A DNA stretch of 7,607 nt from the NCBI GenBank assembly GCA_003563255.1, contig PWSL01000527.1:1-7607 (forward strand), given 5' to 3'. Under the pieces are notes generated by a model, which was given only the letters and a program-made list of their open reading frames with translations, did not search any database and was not told the origin of the DNA. The stretch is from Desulfonatronospira sp. GTDB taxonomy: Bacteria; Desulfobacterota; Desulfovibrionia; Desulfovibrionales; Desulfonatronovibrionaceae. The translations under genes were made by a program, and so were the position numbers. Below, in pieces: positions 1 through 5,839 of the stretch (its first letter is position 1; each line of letters starts with the position of its first letter).

Positions 1-91
1 GGACTGGCTCTTCCGGGACCCACTTGACCCAAAAAATGAGATATTTTAAGCACAAAATGATGCTCAAGTGGGTCCCGGAGTGCCTGTCCCC
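1..91 (+). repeat. REP-like element A, cut by the window edge
   Basis: This extragenic element begins GGACTGGCTCTT at base 1 and ends CCTGTCCCC at 83-91. The same head and tail bound the element at 4028-4100, so two leading G's probably lie just outside the window. Inside is a perfect 15-bp inverted repeat: CCGGGACCCACTTGA at 13-27 against TCAAGTGGGTCCCGG at 64-78, with a 36-bp AT-rich loop. As RNA or single-stranded DNA it would fold into a long hairpin. The head/tail pair (GGGGACtGG against GGGGACaGG read inward) is an imperfect 9-bp terminal inverted repeat. This style recalls REP sequences mobilised by RAYT-type Y1 transposases, but no such gene is in the window, so the family link is inference. 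Confidence 0.7.
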
Positions 92-102
92 TGCTTTCCT
101 TA

Positions 103-122
103 AAAGCGCTAAACAGATACAT
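103..122 (+). repeat. 20-bp motif, copy 1
   Basis: The sequence AAAGCGCTAAACAGATACAT occurs here exactly. It recurs exactly on the minus strand at 7069-7088 and with two mismatches at 227-246. Here it lies 11 bp after the tail of element A. In the copy at 7069 it is the end of a REP-like element. It contains the palindrome AGCGCT. It may be a fixed outer part of the repeat family or a protein-binding site; the sequence does not decide. The bases from 123 to 180 are AT-rich, with a T run at 129-135, and show no gene. Confidence 0.7.
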
Positions 123-180
123 TGAATATTTTTTTGTAAGCTGCGTTGCAGGGTAAATTTCAGCATATTTGAAAAAACCT

Positions 181-246
181 GCAGGGAGAGCCAGCCTCCC
201 TCCGGGCTGTATGCCGTGATACAGGCAAAGCGCTGAACAGATACGT
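181..246 (+). repeat. REP-like element B, partial copy
   Basis: This partial copy shares two blocks with the minus-strand element at 7069-7172. CTCCGGGCTGTATGCC at 200-215 matches 7115-7130 exactly (16 of 16), and AAAGCGCTGAACAGATACGT at 227-246 matches the 20-bp motif at 18 of 20. A GGGAG...CAGCC stretch before the first block also has a counterpart there. The spacer between the two blocks is shorter here (11 bp against 26 bp). A hairpin AGGGAG/CTCCCT (183-188 with 196-201, 7-nt loop) lies at the left end. The GGGGACTGGCTCTT head is missing, so this is a decayed or different-class member. Confidence 0.6.
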
Positions 247-410
247 AATAAGATAGTTATGGCCGGCGGCGGACCGGGGTGCCTGGGTTTTCAAATTGAC
301 ATTGCATCTGTTTTACACTCAGGTTAAAGGGGTTTCTTCCAAGGCTGAAGGCCTTGAGACATCTTTAACGGCCTGGGATCAAGCACATTGTCCCTGGCCA
401 GAGAGGAGTT
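247..410 (+). promoter_or_regulatory. Leader of the DHH gene with a weak -35 box
   Basis: This 164-bp stretch between the repeats and the DHH gene has no convincing gene. A perfect -35 hexamer TTGACA lies at 296-301, but at the standard 17-bp spacing the -10 position reads TCAGGT, which is poor. TACACT at 314-319 is too close. A promoter here is plausible because the operon must start somewhere, but the sequence support is weak. AGGAG at 404-408 is the ribosome binding site for the ATG at 411, with only 2 nt between. Confidence 0.25.
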
Positions 411-1469
411 ATGGCATATTTTCGCAGCCTGGATAATCGTCTGGCTAAGCTGCAGGGACTTTTCAAAAAGAAAGAGCGGCTGCTCATTCTTGTCAATGCT
501 GATCCGGACGCCCTGGCATCGGCTCTGGCCCTGAAGCGACTGTTGTACCGAAAAGTACACTCCGTGGGCATAGCGCATGTAAACCAGATTTCCAGGCCGG
601 ACAACCTGGAGATGATCAAGCTGCTGCGCATACCAGTCCAGAAGTTCAGCCCACCAATGCTGCCCCAGTACGACAAGTTCGCCCTGGTGGATTCCCAGCC
701 GCATCATCACAAGGACTTTGAGCGCATCGATTTTTCAGTGGTTCTGGATCACCACCCCCTGGACAAACAGCACCCGGTTCAGGCGGAATACCAGGAGATT
801 ATCCCGGAGTATGGGGCCAACAGTTCCCTTCTGACGGAATACCTGTACAACATGAAGATCCGGCCGGGCAAGCTGCTGGCCACGGCCCTGGTGTACGGCA
901 TCAAGACCGATACCCGGAGCTTTGAACGTACCTTTTCAGATGTGGATATCCGGGCATTCAGGTACCTGACCAAGTTCTACGACCCTTTGCTTATGCAGAA
1001 TATCATCAGGTCCGAGTTTCACAAGGAGTGGCTTAAGTACTTTTCCCTGGCATTCCGCAAGATCAAGTTCATGAGCAACGGGGCCACGGTTTTCATGGGC
1101 AAGGTGGATTCCCCGGACATCCTGGTGATCCTGGCGGATTTTTTTCTGCGGGTGCACAACATCTCCTGGGATATAATCAGTGGCATTCACGGTGATAAGC
1201 TCGTGGTCATTTTCAGGGGGGACGGTATGCGCAGGGACATGGGCAAGCTCTCCAGCAAGATGTTCAAGGATCTGGGGCCTGCCGGGGGACACAAGCAGAT
1301 GGCCAGGGCCGAGATTCCCCTGGAAAAAGTAGATCAGAAACATGCCCAGCAGTTTATTCTGCAGCGACTGGCCGAAGTCAGAAGTCGCAAAAAGAAATCA
1401 TTCGGTGCAGGCAATGCAGACAAATCGGCAAAAAAGCCAGGAAGGAGTCATGATCAGGGAAAAAATTGA
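411..1469 (+). CDS. DHH/DHHA1 family phosphoesterase (NrnA-like)
   Basis: A 352-residue cytoplasmic protein of the DHH phosphoesterase superfamily, nearest in layout to NrnA-type oligoribonuclease/pAp phosphatases. These use two Mn ions to cleave short oligonucleotides or 3'-phosphoadenosine phosphates. Visible motifs are NADPDALAS (D31, D33), ALVDSQP (D94), VVLDHHP (D113-H114-H115) and GIKTDTRSF (D167). The DHHA1 domain follows with GGHK at 292-295. The motif I histidine of the family (HxxxDxD) aligns with Leu27, so one usual metal ligand is absent; the exact substrate is therefore uncertain. The tail from about residue 328 is short, basic and low in complexity. The ATG at 411 follows AGGAG at a tight 2-nt spacing. 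The last 20 bp overlap polA, which implies co-transcription and coupling. Confidence 0.88.
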   Translation: MAYFRSLDNRLAKLQGLFKKKERLLILVNADPDALASALALKRLLYRKVHSVGIAHVNQISRPDNLEMIKLLRIPVQKFSPPMLPQYDKFALVDSQPHHHKDFERIDFSVVLDHHPLDKQHPVQAEYQEIIPEYGANSSLLTEYLYNMKIRPGKLLATALVYGIKTDTRSFERTFSDVDIRAFRYLTKFYDPLLMQNIIRSEFHKEWLKYFSLAFRKIKFMSNGATVFMGKVDSPDILVILADFFLRVHNISWDIISGIHGDKLVVIFRGDGMRRDMGKLSSKMFKDLGPAGGHKQMARAEIPLEKVDQKHAQQFILQRLAEVRSRKKKSFGAGNADKSAKKPGRSHDQGKN

Positions 1470-3987
1470 GTATACGAGTGAGCCGGTTTTTTTGATCGAT
1501 GGTAGTTCCTTCCTGTACAGGGCTTTTTATGCCTACCCGGACCTGAAGCGTTCCGACGGCTTTCCCACCAATGCCATTTTCATAGTCATGCGCATGATTT
1601 TAAAGATTATCAAGGAGGAAAGCCCGGCTTACATGGGGTTTTTTCTGGACGGGAAAGGCCCGACGTTTCGACACGAATTGTATGACCGTTACAAGGCCCA
1701 GCGTCCCGGTATTCCAGAAGGATTGTCGGTGCAGATAGAGCCCCTGCAGGAAGCGGTGCATCTCCTGGGAGTGCCGGGATATGTGTCCCAGGGCATGGAA
1801 GCCGACGACCTTATTGCAGGTTATACTGAGATTTTCAAGAGACAGCACCCGGTGGTAATAGTAGCTTCGGACAAGGACCTGAAACAGTTGCTTGATGAGC
1901 AGGTCTACCTCTGGGATCCCGGGGCAAAAAACCCCGAGCCCATGAATTCTCAGGGCTTCAAGCAGGAGATGGGTATAGAACCGGTGCAGTGGCCGGACTA
2001 CCAGGCCCTGGTGGGTGACAGCTCCGACAACATCCCGGGCATTCCCGGGGTGGGACCCAAGACCGCCCTGAACTGGCTCAAGAAGTTTCCAACCCTGGAG
2101 CACCTGCAGGCCGGGCTGGATCAATTAAAACCCCGAGAGCAGGAAAAGATCAGGCAGCACCTGGATGATGTGTTTTTGTACCGCAGGCTGACCAGGCTGA
2201 AACTGGACAGCGTAGAACATGTCGGCCTGGATTCCCTCAGAACCGGGCCACTGGAAATGGAAAAACTCCTGGTTTTTCTTGACAGGTACGAGTTCAAAAG
2301 CCTCAAGGATGAATTGCCTGGCAATCAGGGAGCGGGCCGGCAGGAGAGCGGGCAAATAGAGGGCGTGGCCAGGGTGAATCAGAATAATGAAAAAATGCCC
2401 GATTGCCGGGGGCGGAAGGTGGGGATTTTTCCCGGCAGGGAACATTACCTGGTGGCCCTGGAAGATGGTGAATGGAAGTTGCCCAAGGGTTCAATCCCGG
2501 CGGATAAGTTCAGGGATTGCAAAAAATACCTGTTTTCCCTCAAAGATCTCATAAAGATGGAACCGTCCTGGATGCAGGAGCCGGTATCCGGTTTTTTCGA
2601 TATTTCCCTGGGGGTGTATCTTTTAAATCCCGAAGAAAGGGATTACGGCTTTGAAAGAATATTCAGGAGCTATGCCCCGGCAACCGGGGTGCATCAGGAC
2701 AACAGGGCCCTGGCGGCCCTGAAGATCGGACGCCTGGTGGAAGAAAGGCTGCAGACTGCAGGTCTCTTAAAACTCATGCAGGAACTGGAGATGCCGCTGG
2801 TCCCGGTGTTGTGCCGCATGGAGTCCTCCGGAATCGTCATTGACCTAAATGCTTTCGAGGAGTTTTTGAGCCAGGTCAGGCAAAGCCTGGAGGACCTGAC
2901 TGCCAGGATATATTCCATGGCGGGTAGAAAATTCAACATTCGCTCCACGCAGCAGACAGCCCAGGTACTGTTTCAGGAACTGGGATTCAAGTCCAGGCGC
3001 AAGACCCCCAAGGGGGCTGACTCCACATCCAACGTGGTTTTGGAGTCCATGCGGGGGGATCATGCCATAGTAGACCTGATACTGCAGTACAGGACCCTGG
3101 AAAAGCTGCGCTCTACTTACCTGGAGCCCCTGCCTAAAAAGGTGGACTCCCGGGGCAGGCTGCACACAAACTTCAACCAGCTGGCCACGGCGACAGGACG
3201 CCTGTCCAGCAGCAATCCCAATCTGCAGAATATCCCCATCAAGGGCGAATTCGGGCCCAGGATGCGGGCCTGTTTTACCGCACCACAGGGCAGGCTCCTG
3301 GTGGGAGCGGACTACTCCCAGATTGAGCTGCGCATTCTGGCGCACATGTCCAGGGATCCCAATCTACTGCAGGCCTTCAGCAGCAACGAGGACATCCATC
3401 GTCGCACTGCCGGGCTTCTGTTTGACAAGGATATCGACCAGGTAAGTCAAGATGAACGTCGCAAAGCCAAAACCATCAATTTCGGGCTGTTGTACGGAAT
3501 GGGGCCGCAAAAGCTCAGCCGTGAACTGGGCATCGCCATGGAAGCCGCCAAAGAGTTTATTAGAGTTTACTTCAGCAAGCTGGAAAAGGTGCGGGCCTTT
3601 TACCAGAAAATTGAAGACATGGCCCAGGAGCAGGGGTTTGTGACCACCATGGCCGGACGCAGGCGTCTTCTCCCGGATATCAACTCCAGAAACTCCAACC
3701 TGGCCCAGCAGGCAAGGCGTACCGCGGTGAACACCGTCATCCAGGGTTCGGCCGCGGATATTATCAAAAAGGCCATGCTGGCTGTGGACACTGACTCCGA
3801 ACTAGGGTCCCTGGGAGCGGTCATGGTGCTGCAGGTGCATGACGAACTTCTGCTGGAGGCGGAAGCTTCTGCTGCTGAAAAGGCCGGGCAGAGGCTGGCC
3901 CGGGTCATGGCCGGGGTAGAGAGTCTGGAGGTGCCCCTGCTGGTGGAATGGGGTATCGGAAAAAATTGGGCTGATACTCATGGGTGA
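1450..3987 (+). CDS. polA: DNA polymerase I
   Basis: This is an 845-residue family A polymerase that fills repair gaps and replaces RNA primers. The N-terminal 5'-3' nuclease domain is intact: LIDGSS (D17), FLDGKGPTFR (D67), EADD (E117, D119, D120), SDKD (D141, D143), and GDSSDN (D190, D193) before a helix-hairpin-helix. The middle domain (about 295-465) lacks the DxE motif and the other acidic residues of the 3'-5' exonuclease, so proofreading is predicted absent. The polymerase domain has motif A DYSQIELR (D621), motif B RRKAKTINFGLLYG (R670, K674, F678, Y682) and motif C QVHDE (H797, D798). These sit at a constant offset of 84 from E. coli D705, R754, K758, F762 and D882, so the shortfall lies upstream of the polymerase domain. 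The frame is open from an ATG at 1342, but homology starts near residue 12 of this ATG, which follows AAGGAG. Confidence 0.97.
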   Translation: MIREKIEYTSEPVFLIDGSSFLYRAFYAYPDLKRSDGFPTNAIFIVMRMILKIIKEESPAYMGFFLDGKGPTFRHELYDRYKAQRPGIPEGLSVQIEPLQEAVHLLGVPGYVSQGMEADDLIAGYTEIFKRQHPVVIVASDKDLKQLLDEQVYLWDPGAKNPEPMNSQGFKQEMGIEPVQWPDYQALVGDSSDNIPGIPGVGPKTALNWLKKFPTLEHLQAGLDQLKPREQEKIRQHLDDVFLYRRLTRLKLDSVEHVGLDSLRTGPLEMEKLLVFLDRYEFKSLKDELPGNQGAGRQESGQIEGVARVNQNNEKMPDCRGRKVGIFPGREHYLVALEDGEWKLPKGSIPADKFRDCKKYLFSLKDLIKMEPSWMQEPVSGFFDISLGVYLLNPEERDYGFERIFRSYAPATGVHQDNRALAALKIGRLVEERLQTAGLLKLMQELEMPLVPVLCRMESSGIVIDLNAFEEFLSQVRQSLEDLTARIYSMAGRKFNIRSTQQTAQVLFQELGFKSRRKTPKGADSTSNVVLESMRGDHAIVDLILQYRTLEKLRSTYLEPLPKKVDSRGRLHTNFNQLATATGRLSSSNPNLQNIPIKGEFGPRMRACFTAPQGRLLVGADYSQIELRILAHMSRDPNLLQAFSSNEDIHRRTAGLLFDKDIDQVSQDERRKAKTINFGLLYGMGPQKLSRELGIAMEAAKEFIRVYFSKLEKVRAFYQKIEDMAQEQGFVTTMAGRRRLLPDINSRNSNLAQQARRTAVNTVIQGSAADIIKKAMLAVDTDSELGSLGAVMVLQVHDELLLEAEASAAEKAGQRLARVMAGVESLEVPLLVEWGIGKNWADTHG

Positions 3988-4027
3988 GTCCTGGAGCTGG
4001 AGAGTATGGGAGTTATGGTAAGAGAGA

Positions 4028-4100
4028 GGGGACTGGCTCTTTTTCCGCCAGATTTTTTTGAGCAATTACAGGTTTTCAACCGGCAAAACTACCTGTCCCC
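4028..4100 (+). repeat. REP-like element D
   Basis: A 73-bp extragenic element between polA and the next gene. It opens GGGGACTGGCTCTTTT and closes ACCTGTCCCC, the same ends as element A, giving an imperfect 9-bp terminal inverted repeat (8 of 9). The interior differs from A. Here it holds one hairpin CTGGC/GCCAG followed by seven T's, and a second hairpin ACAGGT/ACCTGT (4068-4073 with 4091-4096). Conserved ends with variable interiors suggest a mobilised or amplified family rather than chance similarity. Confidence 0.65.
4033..4059 (+). terminator. Probable intrinsic terminator of the DHH-polA unit
   Basis: A 5-bp stem CTGGC (4033-4037) pairs with GCCAG (4047-4051) around a 9-nt pyrimidine-rich loop. 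It is followed by one A and seven consecutive T's (4053-4059). It lies 46 bp after the polA stop, in the right orientation. The stem is short for a strong terminator. It is built from the head of REP-like element D, so the repeat seems to serve as the terminator. Confidence 0.5.
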
Positions 4101-4117
4101 GGTGGCCGAGGCGATAA

Positions 4118-4148
4118 TTAACACAGGGTTTCGCTGTAGTGTTAAAAT
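4118..4148 (+). promoter_or_regulatory. Possible promoter with overlapping dyad
   Basis: TTAACA (4118-4123, 5 of 6 to the -35 consensus) and TAAAAT (4143-4148, 5 of 6 to the -10 consensus) are separated by 19 bp, longer than the preferred 17. They lie 38 bp before the start codon of the aminotransferase-like gene. A 7-bp dyad TTAACAC (4118-4124) / GTGTTAA (4139-4145) covers both boxes, with further partial symmetry inside (ACAG/CTGT). A repressor bound to it could block initiation. The position after a likely terminator supports a separate transcription unit starting here. Confidence 0.35.
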
Positions 4149-4186
4149 AGAACCGGGTTTCCTGGAAAGGAAGAGTTGCAGTAGTT

Positions 4187-5359
4187 ATGGACAGTGTTAC
4201 TTATCTCACGCCTGAAACGGGCCCTTTGCCGGAAAAGGTGCGCAGGGCCATGGGGCGGAACGTGTATGGCATGTCCGGACCGGAGTTGCAGGCCGCCTGC
4301 AAAAGGATTAATGCCGGTCTGCAGCTTCTTTTGGGAACCTTGGAAAATGTTCGGATCATGCTTTGCGGGCTGGATGATGCCCGGCAGGAGGTCATGAGAC
4401 GGCTGTTTGATCCCGGCAGCGTGGTGCTGGTGGTGGAGGCTGGACTTCAGGGTCTGAAGCTCTCGGATGCGGCCCAGGCCTGCGGCCTGGAGGTGGTGGC
4501 CCTGCCTATACCCTGGGAGCGGGCTGTAAAACCCGGGGAAGTGGAGAACACCCTGACACGCTGGCCGGAGATATCCGGAGTAATCATAAACCGGGTGGAG
4601 ATGTCCACCGGGGCCCTGCACCCGGTTCAGGAAATTTCCGGTCTTTGCAGGTCTTTCAGGAAGAAGCTGATTGTGGATGCAACAGGTTCTCTGGCTTCCC
4701 ATGCTTGCAGGCAGGAGGCCTGGGGAGCTGACTGTGTGCTGAGCGCTTCCGGTGCGGACAGTATGACTTTGCCAGGTGCTGTATTTCTGGCTCCAGGCGC
4801 CTTGTTCAGCCATGAGACCAGGGGTTGTTCTGTCCCGGATGTCCCCCCGGAGCTTTTGCTGGACGGAGGGAGGCTTTTTACCGGGAGTTTTTTTTCCAGG
4901 GAAGGGCTGCACATCCTGCCAGGCCTGGATGCGGCCCTGGGAGAGTTGACCCCGGAACTGCTGAACAGCCGTCTAAAAAAGGCAAATGCCCTGTGTGTCA
5001 TGGCCAGGGCGGGAATAGAGGCCATGGGCCTGGAGATTTTGGTGCAAAGAAATTTTTCTGCCGCACTTACCTGTGTCAGGCTGAATCCCGGAATTGATGC
5101 TGAAAGGCTTTTACAAACGGCTGGAAATGATTATAAAGTAGTAATGTCCCGGGGACAAAAGCAGCTTAAGGAAAGAGTCCTGCGCATGGGTCATTCCGGA
5201 AGTACTTGCTGGAAGGATATTTTGGCCGGTCTGGCGGCACTTTACCAGGCCTACCGGAAATGTTACGGAGTATGCGGTGCCAGGGACTACCTGGAAAAGG
5301 CCTGGCAGGCCTATTGCGACCATAGCCGGGAATCAGAACGAACCGATGGAAGCGCATAA
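4187..5359 (+). CDS. Class V aminotransferase-fold protein lacking the PLP lysine
   Basis: A 390-residue protein with the full-length fold of alanine-glyoxylate/serine-pyruvate aminotransferases. Family landmarks are the N-terminal LTPETGPLPEKV, the segment EMSTGALHPV (138-147), the pyridine-ring Asp in VDATGS (D164), and the C-terminal LRMGHSG (R333, matching the substrate-carboxylate Arg region). The Schiff-base lysine is gone. Human AGXT has D183 and K209, 26 apart; the gapless alignment of this stretch puts Ala190 at the lysine position (ASGADSM for GSQKALx), and no lysine is nearby. The usual Ser-Gly-Thr/His phosphate cup reads CGLDD (60-64). It is therefore unlikely to be a PLP transaminase. 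It may be a structural, binding or regulatory pseudoenzyme; the function is unknown. The ATG follows AAGGAAGAG with a long spacer of about 9-11 nt. DUF1844 follows 60 bp downstream on the same strand. Confidence 0.82.
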   Translation: MDSVTYLTPETGPLPEKVRRAMGRNVYGMSGPELQAACKRINAGLQLLLGTLENVRIMLCGLDDARQEVMRRLFDPGSVVLVVEAGLQGLKLSDAAQACGLEVVALPIPWERAVKPGEVENTLTRWPEISGVIINRVEMSTGALHPVQEISGLCRSFRKKLIVDATGSLASHACRQEAWGADCVLSASGADSMTLPGAVFLAPGALFSHETRGCSVPDVPPELLLDGGRLFTGSFFSREGLHILPGLDAALGELTPELLNSRLKKANALCVMARAGIEAMGLEILVQRNFSAALTCVRLNPGIDAERLLQTAGNDYKVVMSRGQKQLKERVLRMGHSGSTCWKDILAGLAALYQAYRKCYGVCGARDYLEKAWQAYCDHSRESERTDGSA

Positions 5360-5419
5360 TGATTAAACCAGAAAGGACAGTTATTCGTGCCTGTGGCCGA
5401 TAAAAAGGAGGTTTTGCAG

Positions 5420-5830
5420 ATGGAGGAGTATAAAGAAAACATCAAGGTCACTGACCGCAGAATAAATTACGAGGATGATGATGACACAGTAGAGGGTATT
5501 GCCGGGGAAAGCCAGGCAAAAAAGATGGAGCGCAAAAAGGCCGCGGATGACTACAAGCATGTTGCTGCTGACAGGGAAAACTCTTTTCCGCGTATGGATT
5601 TTTCTACTTTTGTGTTTTCCCTGAGCACTTCCGCCCTGGCCCATCTGGGAGAGATGCCCAACCCCGAGAACGAGGAGAAAGAAATGAACCTGCCCCTGGC
5701 CAGACAGACCATTGACCTTTTGGCTATGCTGGAGGAAAAAACCAGGGGCAACCTGACTCCGGTTGAGGAACAGCAACTGAAAGATTTTCTGTTCGAAGTC
5801 CGCATGAAATACGTGCAAAAGGCCAGGTAA
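5420..5830 (+). CDS. DUF1844 family small protein
   Basis: A 136-residue soluble protein of unknown function. Residues 58-133 carry the DUF1844 (PF08899) pattern: MDFSTFVFSLSTSALAHLGE, then NPE, then LARQTIDLLAMLEEKTRGNL, then a charged helix ending FEVRMKYV. The N-terminal 55 residues are charged and probably disordered, with a run of acidic residues (DDDDT) and then lysines. No signal peptide or membrane segment is evident. I chose the ATG at 5420 because AAGGAGG lies 8 nt before it. A GTG at 5387 would add 11 residues and has a weaker AAAGGA before it. The family is common in Desulfobacterota and related phyla, often near housekeeping genes, without an assigned role. The gene ends 9 bp short of the stop of the convergent peptidase gene. 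Confidence 0.88.
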   Translation: MEEYKENIKVTDRRINYEDDDDTVEGIAGESQAKKMERKKAADDYKHVAADRENSFPRMDFSTFVFSLSTSALAHLGEMPNPENEEKEMNLPLARQTIDLLAMLEEKTRGNLTPVEEQQLKDFLFEVRMKYVQKAR

Positions 5831-5839
5831 AGCCGAGAG

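Noticed and set aside
147..183. TGCAGG/CCTGCA inverted repeat as a terminator
   Set aside because: The 25-nt loop is too long for a 6-bp stem, and no T run follows on the plus strand. On the minus strand the T run abuts a loopless palindrome.
1..246. Possible CRISPR array, given several repeated blocks
   Set aside because: The repeats are few, unevenly spaced and of mixed orientation across the window, with no regular spacers and no cas genes.
936..1343. Minus-strand 135-codon frame opposite the DHH gene
   Set aside because: Shadow of the conserved DHH/DHHA1 coding region; its composition does not look like a real protein.
1342..1449. Upstream extension of the polA frame to an ATG at 1342
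   Set aside because: The extra 36 residues are encoded over the end of the DHH gene, look nothing like the PolA N-terminus, and the ATG at 1450 has its own AAGGAG.
4006..4215. Small 69-codon frame between polA and the next gene
   Set aside because: It spans REP-like element D, the candidate promoter and the next gene's start, with no good ribosome binding site or recognisable sequence.
4142..4912. Long minus-strand frame (256 codons) opposite the aminotransferase-like gene
   Set aside because: It is antisense to a clear coding region in GC-rich sequence, is rich in Pro/His/Gln/Gly and shows no recognisable family; typical shadow frame.
5387..5419. GTG start for the DUF1844 gene
   Set aside because: It is possible, with AAAGGA upstream, but the ATG at 5420 has a much stronger AAGGAGG at 8-nt spacing and the domain starts far downstream.
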